Shown: one piece after another, positions 19,962 to 30,579 of the stretch
How positions within the stretch are numbered: the first letter of the stretch is position 1
How the letters are laid out: each line of letters begins with the position of its first letter
Source of the DNA: Takakia lepidozioides
Lineage: Eukaryota > Streptophyta > Takakiopsida > Takakiales > Takakiaceae
Reading direction: 5' to 3'
NCBI GenBank assembly: GCA_030704615.1
Contig: CM060732.1
Span: 65,517,053-65,577,052 of the forward strand
Length of the DNA: 60,000 nucleotides
Translations under genes and position numbers: made by a program
Notes under the pieces: generated by a model
What the model saw: only the letters and a program-made list of their open reading frames with translations
The model's database searches: none
Told to the model about the DNA's origin: nothing

Positions 19962-21288
19962 CAGGGTATGCATAGCAGAGGCACGGGATGGAGGCTTTGG
20001 AGACCTATGAGCAAATGATTGGGGAAGGGTGAAGCCCGACCACATCAGGTTTGTGTGCGTTTGCAGTGCGTGTGCAAGCCTGGCGGCCCCAAAAAAGGGC
20101 AAAGAGGTGCATGGTTGCATCGCCAAAGCTGGAATTGTACCAGATGTGATTCCCTGTGGATCAATAGCTAAAAGAAACCTGCATGGGTAGATGGTCAACT
20201 AAAGGCTGCAGCTGCAGCGGCACAGTTCATAAAACCAGGCACCTCAACCATAACCACAGCTTTTGAAAGAGAATCAAGAGAGAGTCCAAATGCCTCTTCT
20301 GGCACTTCTGGGCATGTGAAGATGTTTTGTGATAGGCAGACTGACAGAGGCTCTACAGACTTCAAACCAATGAGGCATTTCAGCAGATTCAGGTACGTAT
20401 GTCTGTCCCTTGCTTAAGTGCATCAAGATGGAAGGTCTGGACGCTGGAAAGCAAGGGACTAGTTCGACAATATGGCTGAACGAGATGTGGTGTTTTGGAG
20501 TGCCATGATTGCAAGGTATGTGCAGCATGGGTATGGGATTAAGGCTTTGGAAACCTAAGAGCAAATGATGTGGGAAGGGATGAAGCCAGACCAGGTCATG
20601 TTCATTTGTGTTTATAATATGCATATGCGAGCCTAGCAGCCCTGGGAATGGTCAAAGAGGTTCATGGTTGACATTATCAAAGCTGGAATTGTACCAGATG
20701 TCATTCTGAACATTCCCCTGGTGTACATATATGCTCACCAAGTGTTCAACAGAATCCCTCAACGATCTTTGATCACGTGGAATATAATGTTGGCAGGATT
20801 TACCAAGCATGGGTGTGGTACAAATGCTTTGGAGACCTATGATGATGCTAGAAGGGGTGAAGCCCAACCGCATCCATTTGTTTGCGTTTGCAATGTGTGT
20901 GCGAGCGTGGCAGCCCTGGAAAAGGGCAAAGAGGACCATGCTGACATCGTCAAAGCTGGAATTGTCCCAGATGTCATTCTAAACACTGCCTTGGTGGACA
21001 TGTATGCCAAATTTGGGTGCATTGAAGATGCAAAGGCAGTGTTCGACAAAATGGCTAAACGTGATGTGGTGTCGTGAAACGCGATGATCGCATGATATGC
21101 ACAGCAGGGTCGTGGGATGGAGGCTTTGGAGACCTATGAGCAAATGATGCAGGAAGGGATGAAGCCCAATCAGATCACCTTTGTTGGTGTTCGCAATGCA
21201 TGTGCAAGCCTGGCAGCCCCGGAAAATGGCAAAGAGGTCCATGGTGACATTGTCAAAGCTGGAATTGTACCAAATGTCATTCTGAACA
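19962..21288 (+). pseudogene. broken PLS-type PPR repeats (plus strand)
   Basis: Recurrent PPR sequence appears in at least three pieces: 19962-20150, about 20461-20720 and 20720-21288. The motif cycle is clear: ALETYEQMM, then EGxKPxxITFV, then CASLAALEKGKE, then VHxDIVKAGIVPDVILNT, then ALVDMYAKxGCIEDAKAVF, then MAKRDVVS. In-frame stops occur where Trp and Gly are expected (21075 and 21096). The first piece joins a non-PPR repeat at about 20146, and the last ends at the CACTA-like terminus at 21289 in mid-motif. Intact PPR proteins bind organelle RNA; this copy cannot encode one. The repeats are unusually alike, suggesting recent spread by duplication. Confidence 0.85.
20146..20250 (-). repeat. 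R1 repeat block, copy 1 (inverted)
   Basis: It contains the reverse complement of GACCATCTACCCATGCAGG and flanking sequence also found at about 22235-22300, 22840-22975 and 24857-24910. The plus strand reads KKPAWVDGQLKAAAAAAQFI after a stop, and the copy at 22842-22951 reads almost the same peptide on the minus strand, so the block may derive from an exon of unknown function. Confidence 0.6.
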
Positions 21289-21720
21289 CACTACAACAGA
21301 TGAGCGTTTTTATGACTGCACATATGACTATTTTTTCAGTCCTATATGCGTTCATGACTACATTACTCTGCAGTGAAAAAAGCCCTATCATAGCGACTAG
21401 TCTTTAGGACTGCGTTTTGCAAGTCATAGCCGTGACTGCATGCGTGGCACCTGGAGTCATGCTGTAGAGAGCGATGTAGTCACAACTATATGATTTATAT
21501 ATGACTAACTATATGACTACATGTCTACAAAGTATGACTCCATTGGAGAGGCGTCAGAGGGACACATGTAGCACTCCGGATGTGACACGTGTCCACATGG
21601 ACAACATATATGACCTACACGTGGGAAAGAAAATCGTATCATATAATGCCACGTTGCCATGATGTAGTCATGAGTATATAACTTCATGACTAAAGAGGTT
21701 TTTTAATAATATTTTAATTT
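21289..21720 (+). mobile_element. CACTA-like terminus interrupting a PPR repeat
   Basis: CACTACAACAGAT (21289-21301) begins exactly inside the codon run for VILNT of a PPR repeat and is the same 13-mer as at 6193. The following 400 bp carry many ATGACTA/TAGTCAT words and CACGTG sites, as in CACTA subterminal regions, then AT-rich DNA. The opposite end was not found. Confidence 0.5.
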
Positions 21721-22239
21721 AATAAATTAAATCATACAATTATAATATTTAGATTATTAATTGATTTAAATTCTCATTAGGTTTCTAGGAAAATAGAATG
21801 GAAGCCATTGTTGTCTTTTTTTATTATTTTTATTTTGGTTAACAAAGAGGGACAGTGGGGGACAGTGGCCTCCAGAACTTTATAGGTAATGGACATAAAA
21901 TGTCCTTGGATACAAAGAGGAAAAAATAACCTCTGGATAGAGTGCCATAGAGGCTGAAAGAGGAAGACACAGCTTCGCGTACCAAGACAAGAAAGAGTAG
22001 TAAGAAGGAAGGCAAGCAAAGAATGGGGTCTGCATAGAGCTAAAGAGTCTAGCAGGAAAAGAGACTGCAGCCAGAAACTACTGCCATAACTTGGAAACAG
22101 AAAGGCACCGAGCTGAGGAGAAGAACTGAAAATCAGCTAACACTGTCATAAGAAAGCTGGGCCCTAGCCTTCCACTTCCTAAAAGATCTACAGATGGAGA
22201 GACATCCCTGCAGGGGTCGTGCTCTTCAGCTCAAAACCA
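21721..22239. other. AT-rich to mixed non-coding stretch
   Basis: 21700-21770 is strongly AT-rich. The rest shows no domain or repeat I can name. Confidence 0.4.
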
Positions 22240-22975
22240 ACCAATTGATCATCTATCCATGCAGGTTTCTTGTAGCTATCCTTCCACAAGGAATCATAGG
22301 TAATGTGGAGATTGAAATCCGGCCCTCTTGGATGAATCTGGACCCATGCACTCTATCCCTGCTCTTTCAGCTATCCATGCCTCTGCAAAATCATGTATAT
22401 ATCATTGCCTTGCTCCTAGCAGCTGACAATGACAGCCTAGAATTGTTCCAGCAAACACCCCAACCCTACTTACCATACTCGCTGACTTGCGTCTACTTCC
22501 AACAAACATTCACCTTTTTGCCTTGATTGTTCCACCATTGACTGGGGTCGGAAACGTATTCTTTCCAGAGCTTCTCCTCGTCTCTGTTATCTGTTTTTTC
22601 AATACTTTCCTGTCGACCACATTGGCAATAACATGTCAAAATCATTCCAAAACCACCAGAGATCCACCAACGCGGAGCTAACTTGCAGAATTCAACATGA
22701 AAATATAGGGACAACTCTGATAGCAGGGAAAAACAGGGTGGAATATGTTGAAGAAGGTATCTTCATTAGTAGTGTCTTGTTCTATCAATTGTGTTGCTGC
22801 CGCTGCTGTTTTTAGTAGACCATCTACCCACTTGTAGCCGTTGTGCTATTGAAGAAGGTGTCTTCGTTACCAGTGCCTGATTTATCAATTGTGCCGCTGC
22901 TACGGCAAATTCCAGTTGACCATCTACCCATGCAGGTTTCTTGTAGCTATCCTTCGACACAGGGAATCATAGGTA
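22240..22975. repeat. R1 and R2 repeat blocks, copies 2 and 3
   Basis: 22235-22450 and 22915-23120 are about 200-bp direct copies (CATGCAGGTTTCTTGTAGCT, then TGGACCCA, CTATCCATGCCTCTGCA, TTGACAATGACAGCCTA-type words). 22500-22770 is copied at 24590-24850 (CCACCATTGACTGGGGTC, AACTTGCAGAATTCAACATG, GGGAAAAACAGGGTG). Within 22770-22960 the minus strand repeats the CAGCGGCA...ACACAATTGATA unit twice. No intact gene. Confidence 0.7.
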
Positions 22976-23132
22976 ATCTGGAGCTTGAAATCTGGCCCTC
23001 TTACATGAATCTGGACCCACACTCTATCCTTGCTCCTTCACCTATCCATGCCTCTGCACAAATCATGCACAAATCCTTGCCTTGCTGCTAGCAGTTGACA
23101 ATGACAGCCTATATTTGTTCTAGGAAACAACC

Positions 23133-23640
23133 AACTCAACTTATCACACGATCTCGTTCAGCCATAGTGTTGAAGGCTCCCTCCACATCCTCAATGCTCC
23201 CACATTTGGCATACATGTCCACGAGGTATTGTTTAGAATCACATATGGTACAATTCCAGCTTTGGTGATGCAACCATGCCACCTCTTTGCCCTTTTCTAG
23301 GGCTGCTAGGCTTGCACACACACTGCAAACAAACACCAAAATGATGTGGTTGAGCTTCACCCTTCCCCCATCATTTGCTCATAGGTATCCAAAGCCTCCA
23401 TCCCGCACCCCAGCTGTGCATACCCTGCAAGCATCGCACTCCACGACACCACATCTCGTTTAGCCATAGTGTTGAACACTCCCTTCACATTGGCATATAT
23501 GTCCAGAATTAGGGGATGTTCAGAATGACATCTGGTTATAAAATTCCAGGGCTGCCAGCCTTCATACACTCCTATGATCATGCTGACCCTACCAAGTCCC
23601 TTGTAAACGACCAAGAGGTCCATGCCCCAATGGTGACATC
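23133..23640 (-). pseudogene. broken PPR repeats (minus strand, first group)
   Basis: Two frames carry PPR motifs: 23357-23623 (VFNTMAKRDVVSWSAMLAGY, CGMEALDTYEQMMGEG) and 23136-23360 (CASLAALEKGKEV, LVDMYAKCGSIEDVEGAF). A frame change lies near 23355. The consensus is the same as in the plus-strand group, in opposite orientation. It is followed, in transcription sense, by the R1 repeat at 23120-22915. It cannot encode a complete PPR protein. Confidence 0.82.
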
Positions 23641-24073
23641 ATCACATTTTAAGCTGGAATTGCTCCAAGAGTCATACTGAACAATATTCTATTTTACCCC
23701 CGCCTCCTTGCCCCCTGCCTTCCCCATCCTGCAACTGAAAGAGGCTCTACAAACTTCAACCAGCTAGGCATAATTTCAGCATATTCAGATACCTAAGTCC
23801 CCTGTCTCAAGCATAAGAGCATCAAGCTGAAAGGCCTGCAAACTGCAAATCAGGTGCATATGCTCACATTATATTAAGTGGATTGAAGGCATTAAATGAT
23901 TTTCTACACAACACCCTTGTCAACATGTATGTTAAGTGTGGTAGCTCGTGGATGCACTTGTAGTTTCCCACCCCAAGTTTAAATTTCAGTCTAGTGACGA
24001 GGGCAGGTAGGCCATTGAGATAGTCCTTAAGGTCCTTGCCCATGTCACATATTCAAAACAAGTTTAGGGAGGT
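23641..24073. other. inter-PPR spacer with a block shared with 20330-20450
   Basis: The segment around GAGGCTCTACAAACTTCAA (23740-23850) matches 20345-20450 in the same strand sense although the neighbouring PPR groups are inverted, which shows rearrangement. No gene seen. Confidence 0.45.
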
Positions 24074-24574
24074 TTAATGCCTAATTGTATTTCCACTGGA
24101 CAGTGTGAGGGCATCAGAGGAGGAGAGAGAGAGAGAGAGAGACTCACCGGGGAAGGTGGTCATCATGGTACTCCAAGACACCACATCTTGTTCAGCCATG
24201 TTGTTGAACACTCCCTTTGCATCCTTGCTACACCTACATTTGGGATACATATTGTCCACCAGGGGAGTGTTCAAAATGACATTTGGTACATTTGCAGCTT
24301 TGACGATGCAACCATGGACCTTTTGCCCTTTTCCAGGGCTGCCAGGCTTGCACACGCATACACACGTTATGTGGTCGGGCTTCAGTATCCCTTCCCTCAT
24401 AATTTGCTCATAGGTCTCCAAAGCCTCCATCCCACGTCCCTGTTGTGCATACCCTACAAACATCGCACTCCATGACACCACATCTCGTTCAGCCATAGTG
24501 TTGAACACTCCCTGTGCATCCTCGATGCACCCACATTTGACATACATGTCCACCAAGGCAGGGGCAGTGTTCAA
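24074..24574 (-). pseudogene. PPR fragment, 166 codons open (minus strand, second group)
   Basis: An open frame with two PPR cycles: ALVDMYVKCGCIEDAQGVF, NTMAERDVVSWSAMFVGYAQ, GRGMEALETYEQIMREG, then VHGCIVKAANVPNVILNT and VFNNMAEQDVVSWS. It begins in mid-motif right at the junction with the R2 repeat (24590-24850) and ends in a GA-microsatellite-derived tail (24121-24140), so neither end is a natural protein end. It lacks E or DYW domains. Confidence 0.8.
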
Positions 24575-24589
24575 AATGACATCTGGTAA

Positions 24590-24910
24590 TCTGACAGGTA
24601 TTTACATTTTTGCCTCGGTTGTCCCACCATTGACTGGGGTCAGAAAAGTATTCATTCCAAAGCTTCTCCTCATCTCTGTTACCTCTTTTGGATACTTTCA
24701 TGTTGTCACATTGGTAGTATCTTATCAAAGTCACTCCAAACTATCCCAGGTTCACTCAACCAACTAACTTGCAGAATTCAACATGAAAATTTAGGGCCGA
24801 TTCTGATAAGAGGGAAAAACAGGGTGAAATGTGTTGAAAAACGTGCCTTCATTAGCAGACCATTTTCTCATTAGCAGATTTCTTGTAGTTATTGATCCAC
24901 GGGGAATCAG
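24590..24910. repeat. R2 and R1 repeat blocks, copy 4
   Basis: 24590-24850 repeats 22520-22770. 24857-24910 repeats the ATTTCTTGTAGTTATTGATC end of R1. Together with the adjacent PPR fragment this recreates the same composite order as further left. Confidence 0.7.
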
Positions 24911-24929
24911 AACTAATAATATACATACC

Positions 24930-25054
24930 AGACTGATAGATTAAAAGCTTAATACCTACCTTGATACCATTACCTGCCAGGTATGAAGGAGGCCTCTTCA
25001 CCGACAATACCATATCTTGGCTGGTATGAAATGTTGATGATACCAGTCCAACAC
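24930..25054. mobile_element. MITE end related to the 4054-4680 element
   Basis: ATACCAGTCCAACACTGG ends at about 25052 and matches the right terminus of the hAT-like MITE with one difference. CATACCAGACTG occurs at 24926. No complete pair of termini is defined. Confidence 0.4.
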
Positions 25055-25295
25055 TGGTGCAGACACTTAAAGGGATAGGTGGATACACTCAAGGGGCAGT
25101 TGAGGATTGCCAAAGAATAGGGAACCAAGTGGCTCTCATGCAATACTGTATTGCTAAGAGCAAAGGGAAAATGCAGAAAGTAGGCTACTCACAGCTAACA
25201 TAGAGAGAGAAATTGCCTTACACAACGAATAGGAATGGAAGCAGCAGCTGGAGAAGCTGACACTGCAAGCAGAGCTGGATGCAGCAGACGCAGCC

Positions 25296-25862
25296 TTGGC
25301 CCGAGCATGGTTGAGTGAAGGAAGTGAGCCAAAAATGAAGAAACTCAACAGGGCAATGATAAAACAAATGAAGTGTCAGTTGGCGAAATTGGTGACAGAC
25401 ATTCACGAGGAATTTCTACCACCAATTCCAGAACAAGAAGAGCTCACGAATGAGGACGATCAAGAGGAGCAAGACCATGAACATGAAGCACCAATACAAT
25501 CAACAACAACAACACCAGCACAAACACCGCCAACAACACAACCACCACCAAGTCAACAGGCACCGATACAGGCCATAGCAGGGCCATCTATTCAGGAGGT
25601 AAACCCCGTACCATTACCAAGTGTTCTGGTGGCATCAGCTTCAGTAGCAGTGGATGATTTCCAAATCATGCCATGCAAGCATGATGGGGAGTGGCTAAAG
25701 TATTCAGAGGAATACTTTAAAATGATGATACTCCCAGTCCACCAAATCCCAGAAGTACTAGAGAAGGTATTCAAAGCCTTAACCCCCCTGCAGGTCATTG
25801 GGTCAATTGCATTTGCTCAATCAAACTCTTATACCTTTGAGATACAGGATGAGACCACTTAA
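25296..25862 (+). CDS. uncharacterised 188-aa ORF, possibly retroelement-derived
   Basis: Residues 1-45 continue an upstream helical, charged stretch that is open back to a TAG near 25228 (QQLEKLTLQAELDAADAAL), so the true start may be upstream. Residues 45-110 are acidic, then Pro/Gln/Thr-rich linker; residues 115-188 look folded (CKHDGEWLKYSEEYFKMMIL). The coiled coil followed by a low-complexity linker resembles the 3' ORF proteins of LTR elements such as that at 9198-11679, but I cannot show homology. The stop codon lies against the hAT fragment on the opposite strand. Function unknown. Confidence 0.4.
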   Translation: MARAWLSEGSEPKMKKLNRAMIKQMKCQLAKLVTDIHEEFLPPIPEQEELTNEDDQEEQDHEHEAPIQSTTTTPAQTPPTTQPPPSQQAPIQAIAGPSIQEVNPVPLPSVLVASASVAVDDFQIMPCKHDGEWLKYSEEYFKMMILPVHQIPEVLEKVFKALTPLQVIGSIAFAQSNSYTFEIQDETT

Positions 25863-26298
25863 CAATTGTCAACTGGGATAGTGTCTTGAAAGCCAAATTG
25901 CACATATATGCCATGCAATGCACCCACATACAGAAGGGAGCATGCTTGGATGCAATTTGCTTTGTGACACCATTCCTCACACCTTGGAAGGTGCTCACAC
26001 CATCAGCCCCAAAACAAAGTAGTTTCTGAGCTATAGAAGATTCAGTGAGTCCTCCACCCTTTCGCAATGCATCCATTATGACTAGAGTGAGGTTATCAGC
26101 CCCACTCCAGTACACAATTTTTTGGAGAGAGATCATCACGGGGATTCTTACCCAATTCTGCACAATGTATGCATGGACGGTGAACCACGAGCCATTGTTC
26201 ACATAGGTTACCTCATCACAAATCAAGGCAACAAATCTGGCAGCTCTTACAGAAGTCAGCATAGCCTGTTGAACCTCACTGTACATGAACTCTGTCAT
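25795..26298 (-). pseudogene. hAT-superfamily transposase fragment
   Basis: 167 codons match the middle of hAT transposases of the ZNF862/DUF4371 type: FVALICDEVTYVNNGSW (first catalytic-Asp region), then CFGADGVSTFQGVRNGVT (second, normally FGTDGA/C), then WVHCMAYMCNLAFKTL (the HC.AH.L-like helix). The N-terminal zinc finger and the C-terminal dimerisation domain are absent or displaced. Minus frames at 26564-26767 with SWLPKWDTLVKHKGRR may be a remnant of the N-terminal zinc-finger region. Cut-and-paste transposition is not possible from this copy. Confidence 0.75.
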
Positions 26299-26799
26299 AA
26301 TCCACTTATCACAATTGGTTACACTTATATATGTTTTTTAGAGTCCATAGCACACAAAAAACTGTGCCGATGACAAAACAGTATTTGAGATTCCAAAGTC
26401 CATAGCATTCTTATAGTTCATCCAATTTGCAAAAAAATTGTTACATTACATAGGTCTTGTAGGTGGTATACAAGAACTAATGTCATTTATAATAAGATGA
26501 ACTATTGTGAACAAATAGAAAGATAACATGAAGCACAGTCACTGAAAAACTGCCCGATGACGTTCAAACTGAGACACCATATCCTGCAACTGCCCTCCTC
26601 CCTTTGTGCTTGACGAGTGTGTCCCACTTGGGGAGCCATGAACATGGACCTCTTGTTGATGGTGAAGTAGACTTGACTTTGCTGCCCTCACCAACTGGAA
26701 TTTCCTTGAAGTCCCTCCCAATAAACAAGCGCACACTAAACGAACCTGGTGACGTATGTGAACTCAAGGCACAACATAGTAGGCGATGAACTTAGAGTG

Positions 26800-27056
26800 A
26801 CAACCGCCGCGTAGTGGCGACGGCCACCCCCTCCAGCCCTAAAACGCTTGGCAAACGGACGGCCCAGGGCGCAGCACGTGGCGAGATCCCCCACGGCTGC
26901 CACTCCAACAGGCGCCGGCCGTTGGATGGGGGGTGCCACGGGATCCGGTTCCCAGGCGCCAAGGGGTGGTTCCCTTGGTGCTTTATGGTGACACTCCGGT
27001 AGGGAACGCAAGCTTTTTGGTTTTTTTTTGTTTTTTTGTTTTTTTGTTTTTTTGAC
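26800..27056. other. GC-rich island ending in an A-rich tail (minus sense)
   Basis: 26805-26990 is markedly GC-rich compared with both flanks (words such as GGCGCCGGCCGTTGG). It is followed by a run of (GT7)n at about 27018-27053, which on the minus strand is an A-rich tail with regular C interruptions. No gene is recognised. Confidence 0.5.
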
Positions 27057-28547
27057 AAGGGCGTGTCGCAGCCCACAAAGTTCGAGTGCTTTCTGGCTTT
27101 ATTTCGCCTAAAAAATATGGACTGGTCGAGAGGGTAGTCTTGTTTGGTATATTTTCTATTTTTGCCTGCTTCTGATGTTATGTGTCACAAGGTTGGTCTA
27201 TACAGCCAATACCAGCCTAGGTAGGATGTTGATACACGCATCATAACAATAGAAAGTCTAATACAACGCTTCTGGACGGTCGAGCTCACATATGGAGTTG
27301 CAGATTAAGACATATCTTCTCGGTGTTTGGTTAGCATTTGATTGGTGCAAGCGATCTTGGCAATCCTTGCACGCATCTTTATCAGCTGCAATTTCAAAAC
27401 ATCATCCAAATTGCATACATTTCATCTATATATTCTCATATAGGATGTGATGGCCCTCCTCTCGAGCATTACATGTGCCCCGGATAAATATTAACGTTTG
27501 GGGGGAGAAAAAAAATAACATTTAGACAACAGTTAGGGAGGTTGTAATAAGGCTTAATATCTACAAAGTGACACTTACACAATATCCAATTTTTTTATAC
27601 GAGCAGTTGGAGTCATAATCTCAATACCATATACTTATGCTCAAAACATCTCATTAAAAGAAGTGCATGGCAAGGTTTTTTGCAATCGAAAGAGGTGGGA
27701 ATCTGTCTCATTTGCATTTCCAATTGGTTATAATCAAGTTGTTCGCAACAAGTGTCATATAAGCAAACAATCTGATCAAATCATATTTGGGTTGGGACAA
27801 ACATCTGTCATGTGGGCATACAATAATGTACAAGAAATTTAGGCAAGATCGTTTATATACCTGGAAAGGTATGTTAGGTTACTGTTTGAAAGATATTGGT
27901 CAACCTCATTTTAAATTTTTTTTGTGAAAATGTTATTACGGAAGAAATGGAAGAGAGAAAGGAGTTGGATGCTTTGAATGGTAGTGCAGAGTTGAAGAAT
28001 CGTGTTTGTCTAACACCAACAAATGTTTTTGAAATAGCATTTATCTATCATATCCACGCACGACCAGGAAAGTGCCTGACAAGCTCATTTGTTGGGTATT
28101 TATTATCTATGTTAAAATCCAACAAATTCCATGCATCTGGAGCTTTCTTGCAAAATTGGGATGGATATGAGCAAATGTGAATCGCTCTGGCATTCCATGT
28201 TATTCCCGAAGGATACATGAGTTGAACAAGTGAAGCAAATATTTTTTGATTCGAATCTGCATCATTGACATACGACATCTACAGATCGTTATTTCAATCG
28301 GGGGCACCAGATAACACCGACCTATTCGATCTTAATGTTAGTTACACGGGTGCATAATTTGCTGTTATCAACTAACAAGAGTACATTCTGTTGCACTTTG
28401 GACCTATCAAACCGGATATATGTATTCTGTAATATTTTCTATACTTATATATATATATTACGCTTCAATTCGACGCTTTATGTGTGTGGACTCGAATTTT
28501 ACTCAATCGAGGAGAATAGGGTGCAATAGGGCGCGATACTAACGTAA
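27057..28547. other. no supported gene
   Basis: An open frame of 94 codons at 27896-28180 (plus) has no recognised domain. The sequence is AT-rich and otherwise featureless to me. Confidence 0.35.
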
Positions 28548-28754
28548 TTAGAAAATTATACTTCTGCAAATTTTGAAACAGATCGAGATCCACATCCTGT
28601 CTACCGACTCCAACTGTGCAAGAAAGCTCGAAAACAATTTGCCTTTTTTTGTCTGCACCGGGCTTCTTATTTGGACGACCCGCTTCTTATTTGGACGACC
28701 TCTACGCTTCACCAACGATGTAGTGGCTACTGGCATAATTTCCATTTCTTCCAC
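28548..28754 (-). CDS. short ORF with AT-hook-like motif (doubtful)
   Basis: 68 codons with KRRGRPNKKR, an AT-hook-like GRP core flanked by basic residues. A 19-bp tandem duplication (28662-28680 and 28682-28700) generates part of this stretch, so the motif may be accidental. No splice partners were identified. Confidence 0.2.
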   Translation of the reverse strand: MEEMEIMPVATTSLVKRRGRPNKKRVVQIRSPVQTKKGKLFSSFLAQLESVDRMWISICFKICRSIIF

Positions 28755-28867
28755 TCTCTACTTCTCCGACTGTCGCCAAACTAACACGCCCTCACCCTCA
28801 TATAGCTTCGACAAATTCTAGAAACATCTAAAAATCTCCAAACTATGCTATCGCCAAGTGCCCTTAC

Positions 28868-28940
28868 CATGCAATAGCCATTTTTCTTCTGCATGCAATA
28901 GCCATGTGGTTTGTACATGCAATTGCCATTTTCCTTGTAT
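28868..28940. repeat. three spaced copies of CATGCAATAGCCAT
   Basis: Direct copies begin at about 28868, 28892 and 28916, the last with one change. They lie in otherwise unrecognised sequence. Confidence 0.7.
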
Positions 28941-29342
28941 TGCAGTAAGCTATGTACACCCTCCATGCGTTGACCACGTGGGCCTCGCGTGCAGACATCT
29001 GCTAGCGCGTTTAGCCTCCATTGGCTATTTTCATTTTTCAAACGATGGGGTTACATATTTACGTTATGATAATCATGCATTGTCCAAAGCAAGATGCCTC
29101 GCATCTGAAAAGATTGTCCGGTCATAGGGTCTGATCCTATGATTGATTATGCTTTAGGATGTAATTTTATCTTAACTTAGCTAGAGCTTAATTTGGGCCT
29201 AGCTGCACCATGCTGCTAGCATAGCACGCCTGCTAAGAGCCTATGTAGACCCGACCCCTTCCAATGACATCATCGTTGGAATGGGTTTGACCCAAGGCCT
29301 GACCGTTGACTTAGCGACGGGTTCTAGCTAAGAACATGTGTT

Positions 29343-29358
29343 GGGGGGGGGGGGGGGG
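29343..29358. repeat. G16 homopolymer
   Basis: Sixteen consecutive G, with a second run of ten G near 29545. Lengths of such runs are prone to sequencing error. Confidence 0.85.
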
Positions 29359-30579
29359 TATAACGGGATTTCTATCCATGAAAGGAAAGAAAATTATGAC
29401 GCCTCCAAAAGGAAGCGCAAATTATGGTGTCTCCAGACCCCAAAGTGCTACTGCCACCAATTGGTGGACTAAACCCACAACCACTTTCGAGGAACTTTGT
29501 TGTCAATGTGTGGGAACATCATGGGCTTATACCAAGTTGTAGCTGGGGGGGGGGATGACTGAGCAGCAGCAAAAGTAGTAATGGGCACATACCACCTGGA
29601 TGTGCACATGGAAGTGGTTGTGGGTTCAATCCATGTCACAAAGGTGTCCACTTTCCTGCGGGAAGGAGTTGCCCTTCCAGGTGAAGAGACACCATAACTT
29701 GCCTCAGGGAGGTGTCATTATGTTATACAGATGGGGTCCATAAAGTTGGGGTTTTTCAGGAATGACATTATGGTTGTAATGACACTCCCTATTTGGACAA
29801 ACATGCAGGTCTCACATATCCATAGTATAGCAATGGCCTATTCAATTGCTCTGTGTGCACATTGCACCACAGTGTGAATATACCAACACATTGGAGAAGT
29901 CCTCCACATCTAACTCTGACTACATTTGCCAACTACTTCACTTCTATTTAATATACGAAATAGGCATGATCACATTAAGCCGGTAAAACCATCTGGGCAG
30001 GATGGCATTTGGAGGCCATGGGATCATCAAATGGCTATAGGTATCAATTATCTTGCCCTCTTGTGATAAGAAAACAAGTGGCTAAGCTAGGCTCTCTAGG
30101 GCTCTTCCTTGTGAATAGTGAAATCTACTTTCATCCATCATGAATTTACAATTTCATAAGTCGGTCAGCAAGAGAGATGTTACCTGAGGGAGGTGTTACC
30201 TGGAGAAGGCATATCATACAGGAGAATTGCAGGGATGTAGCATGGTCCTTAAAACGTCCCTTCAGCTTTGTGCTGCGCTCATGCAAAGTACTCGTCTTAG
30301 AGATTGAATCCACAAGAAGTGGAGACTGGAGACACCCGAGTGGGCATGGTCGGTGACGCCACCTCTGCAGTGGCGGCAGTGATAAGAAATGCAACCAACA
30401 CAAAGTGAGAGCTGAATGCAAAATCTGTGTATACTGATCCTGCCCTATCCGTCCCAAGGTGTGGACGACCCTTCTTCGTCATATGAACAGGTTCGGTGGG
30501 TGATCATGGTAAGTATCAGACCCTTGGCTGAGGGTTGAAATTTGTGGAGATTATGTCGCCTTTCCATGCTGTCCACGGA
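29359..30579. other. no supported gene
   Basis: Short open frames without domains. A GGTTCAATCC-type word at about 29628 could be a pol III B box of a decayed SINE, but I see no box A. Confidence 0.3.

Noticed and set aside
24074-24574. Functional PPR gene from the 166-codon frame
   Set aside because: It starts and ends at repeat junctions in mid-motif, has only about two motif cycles and no organelle-targeting start or C-terminal domain.
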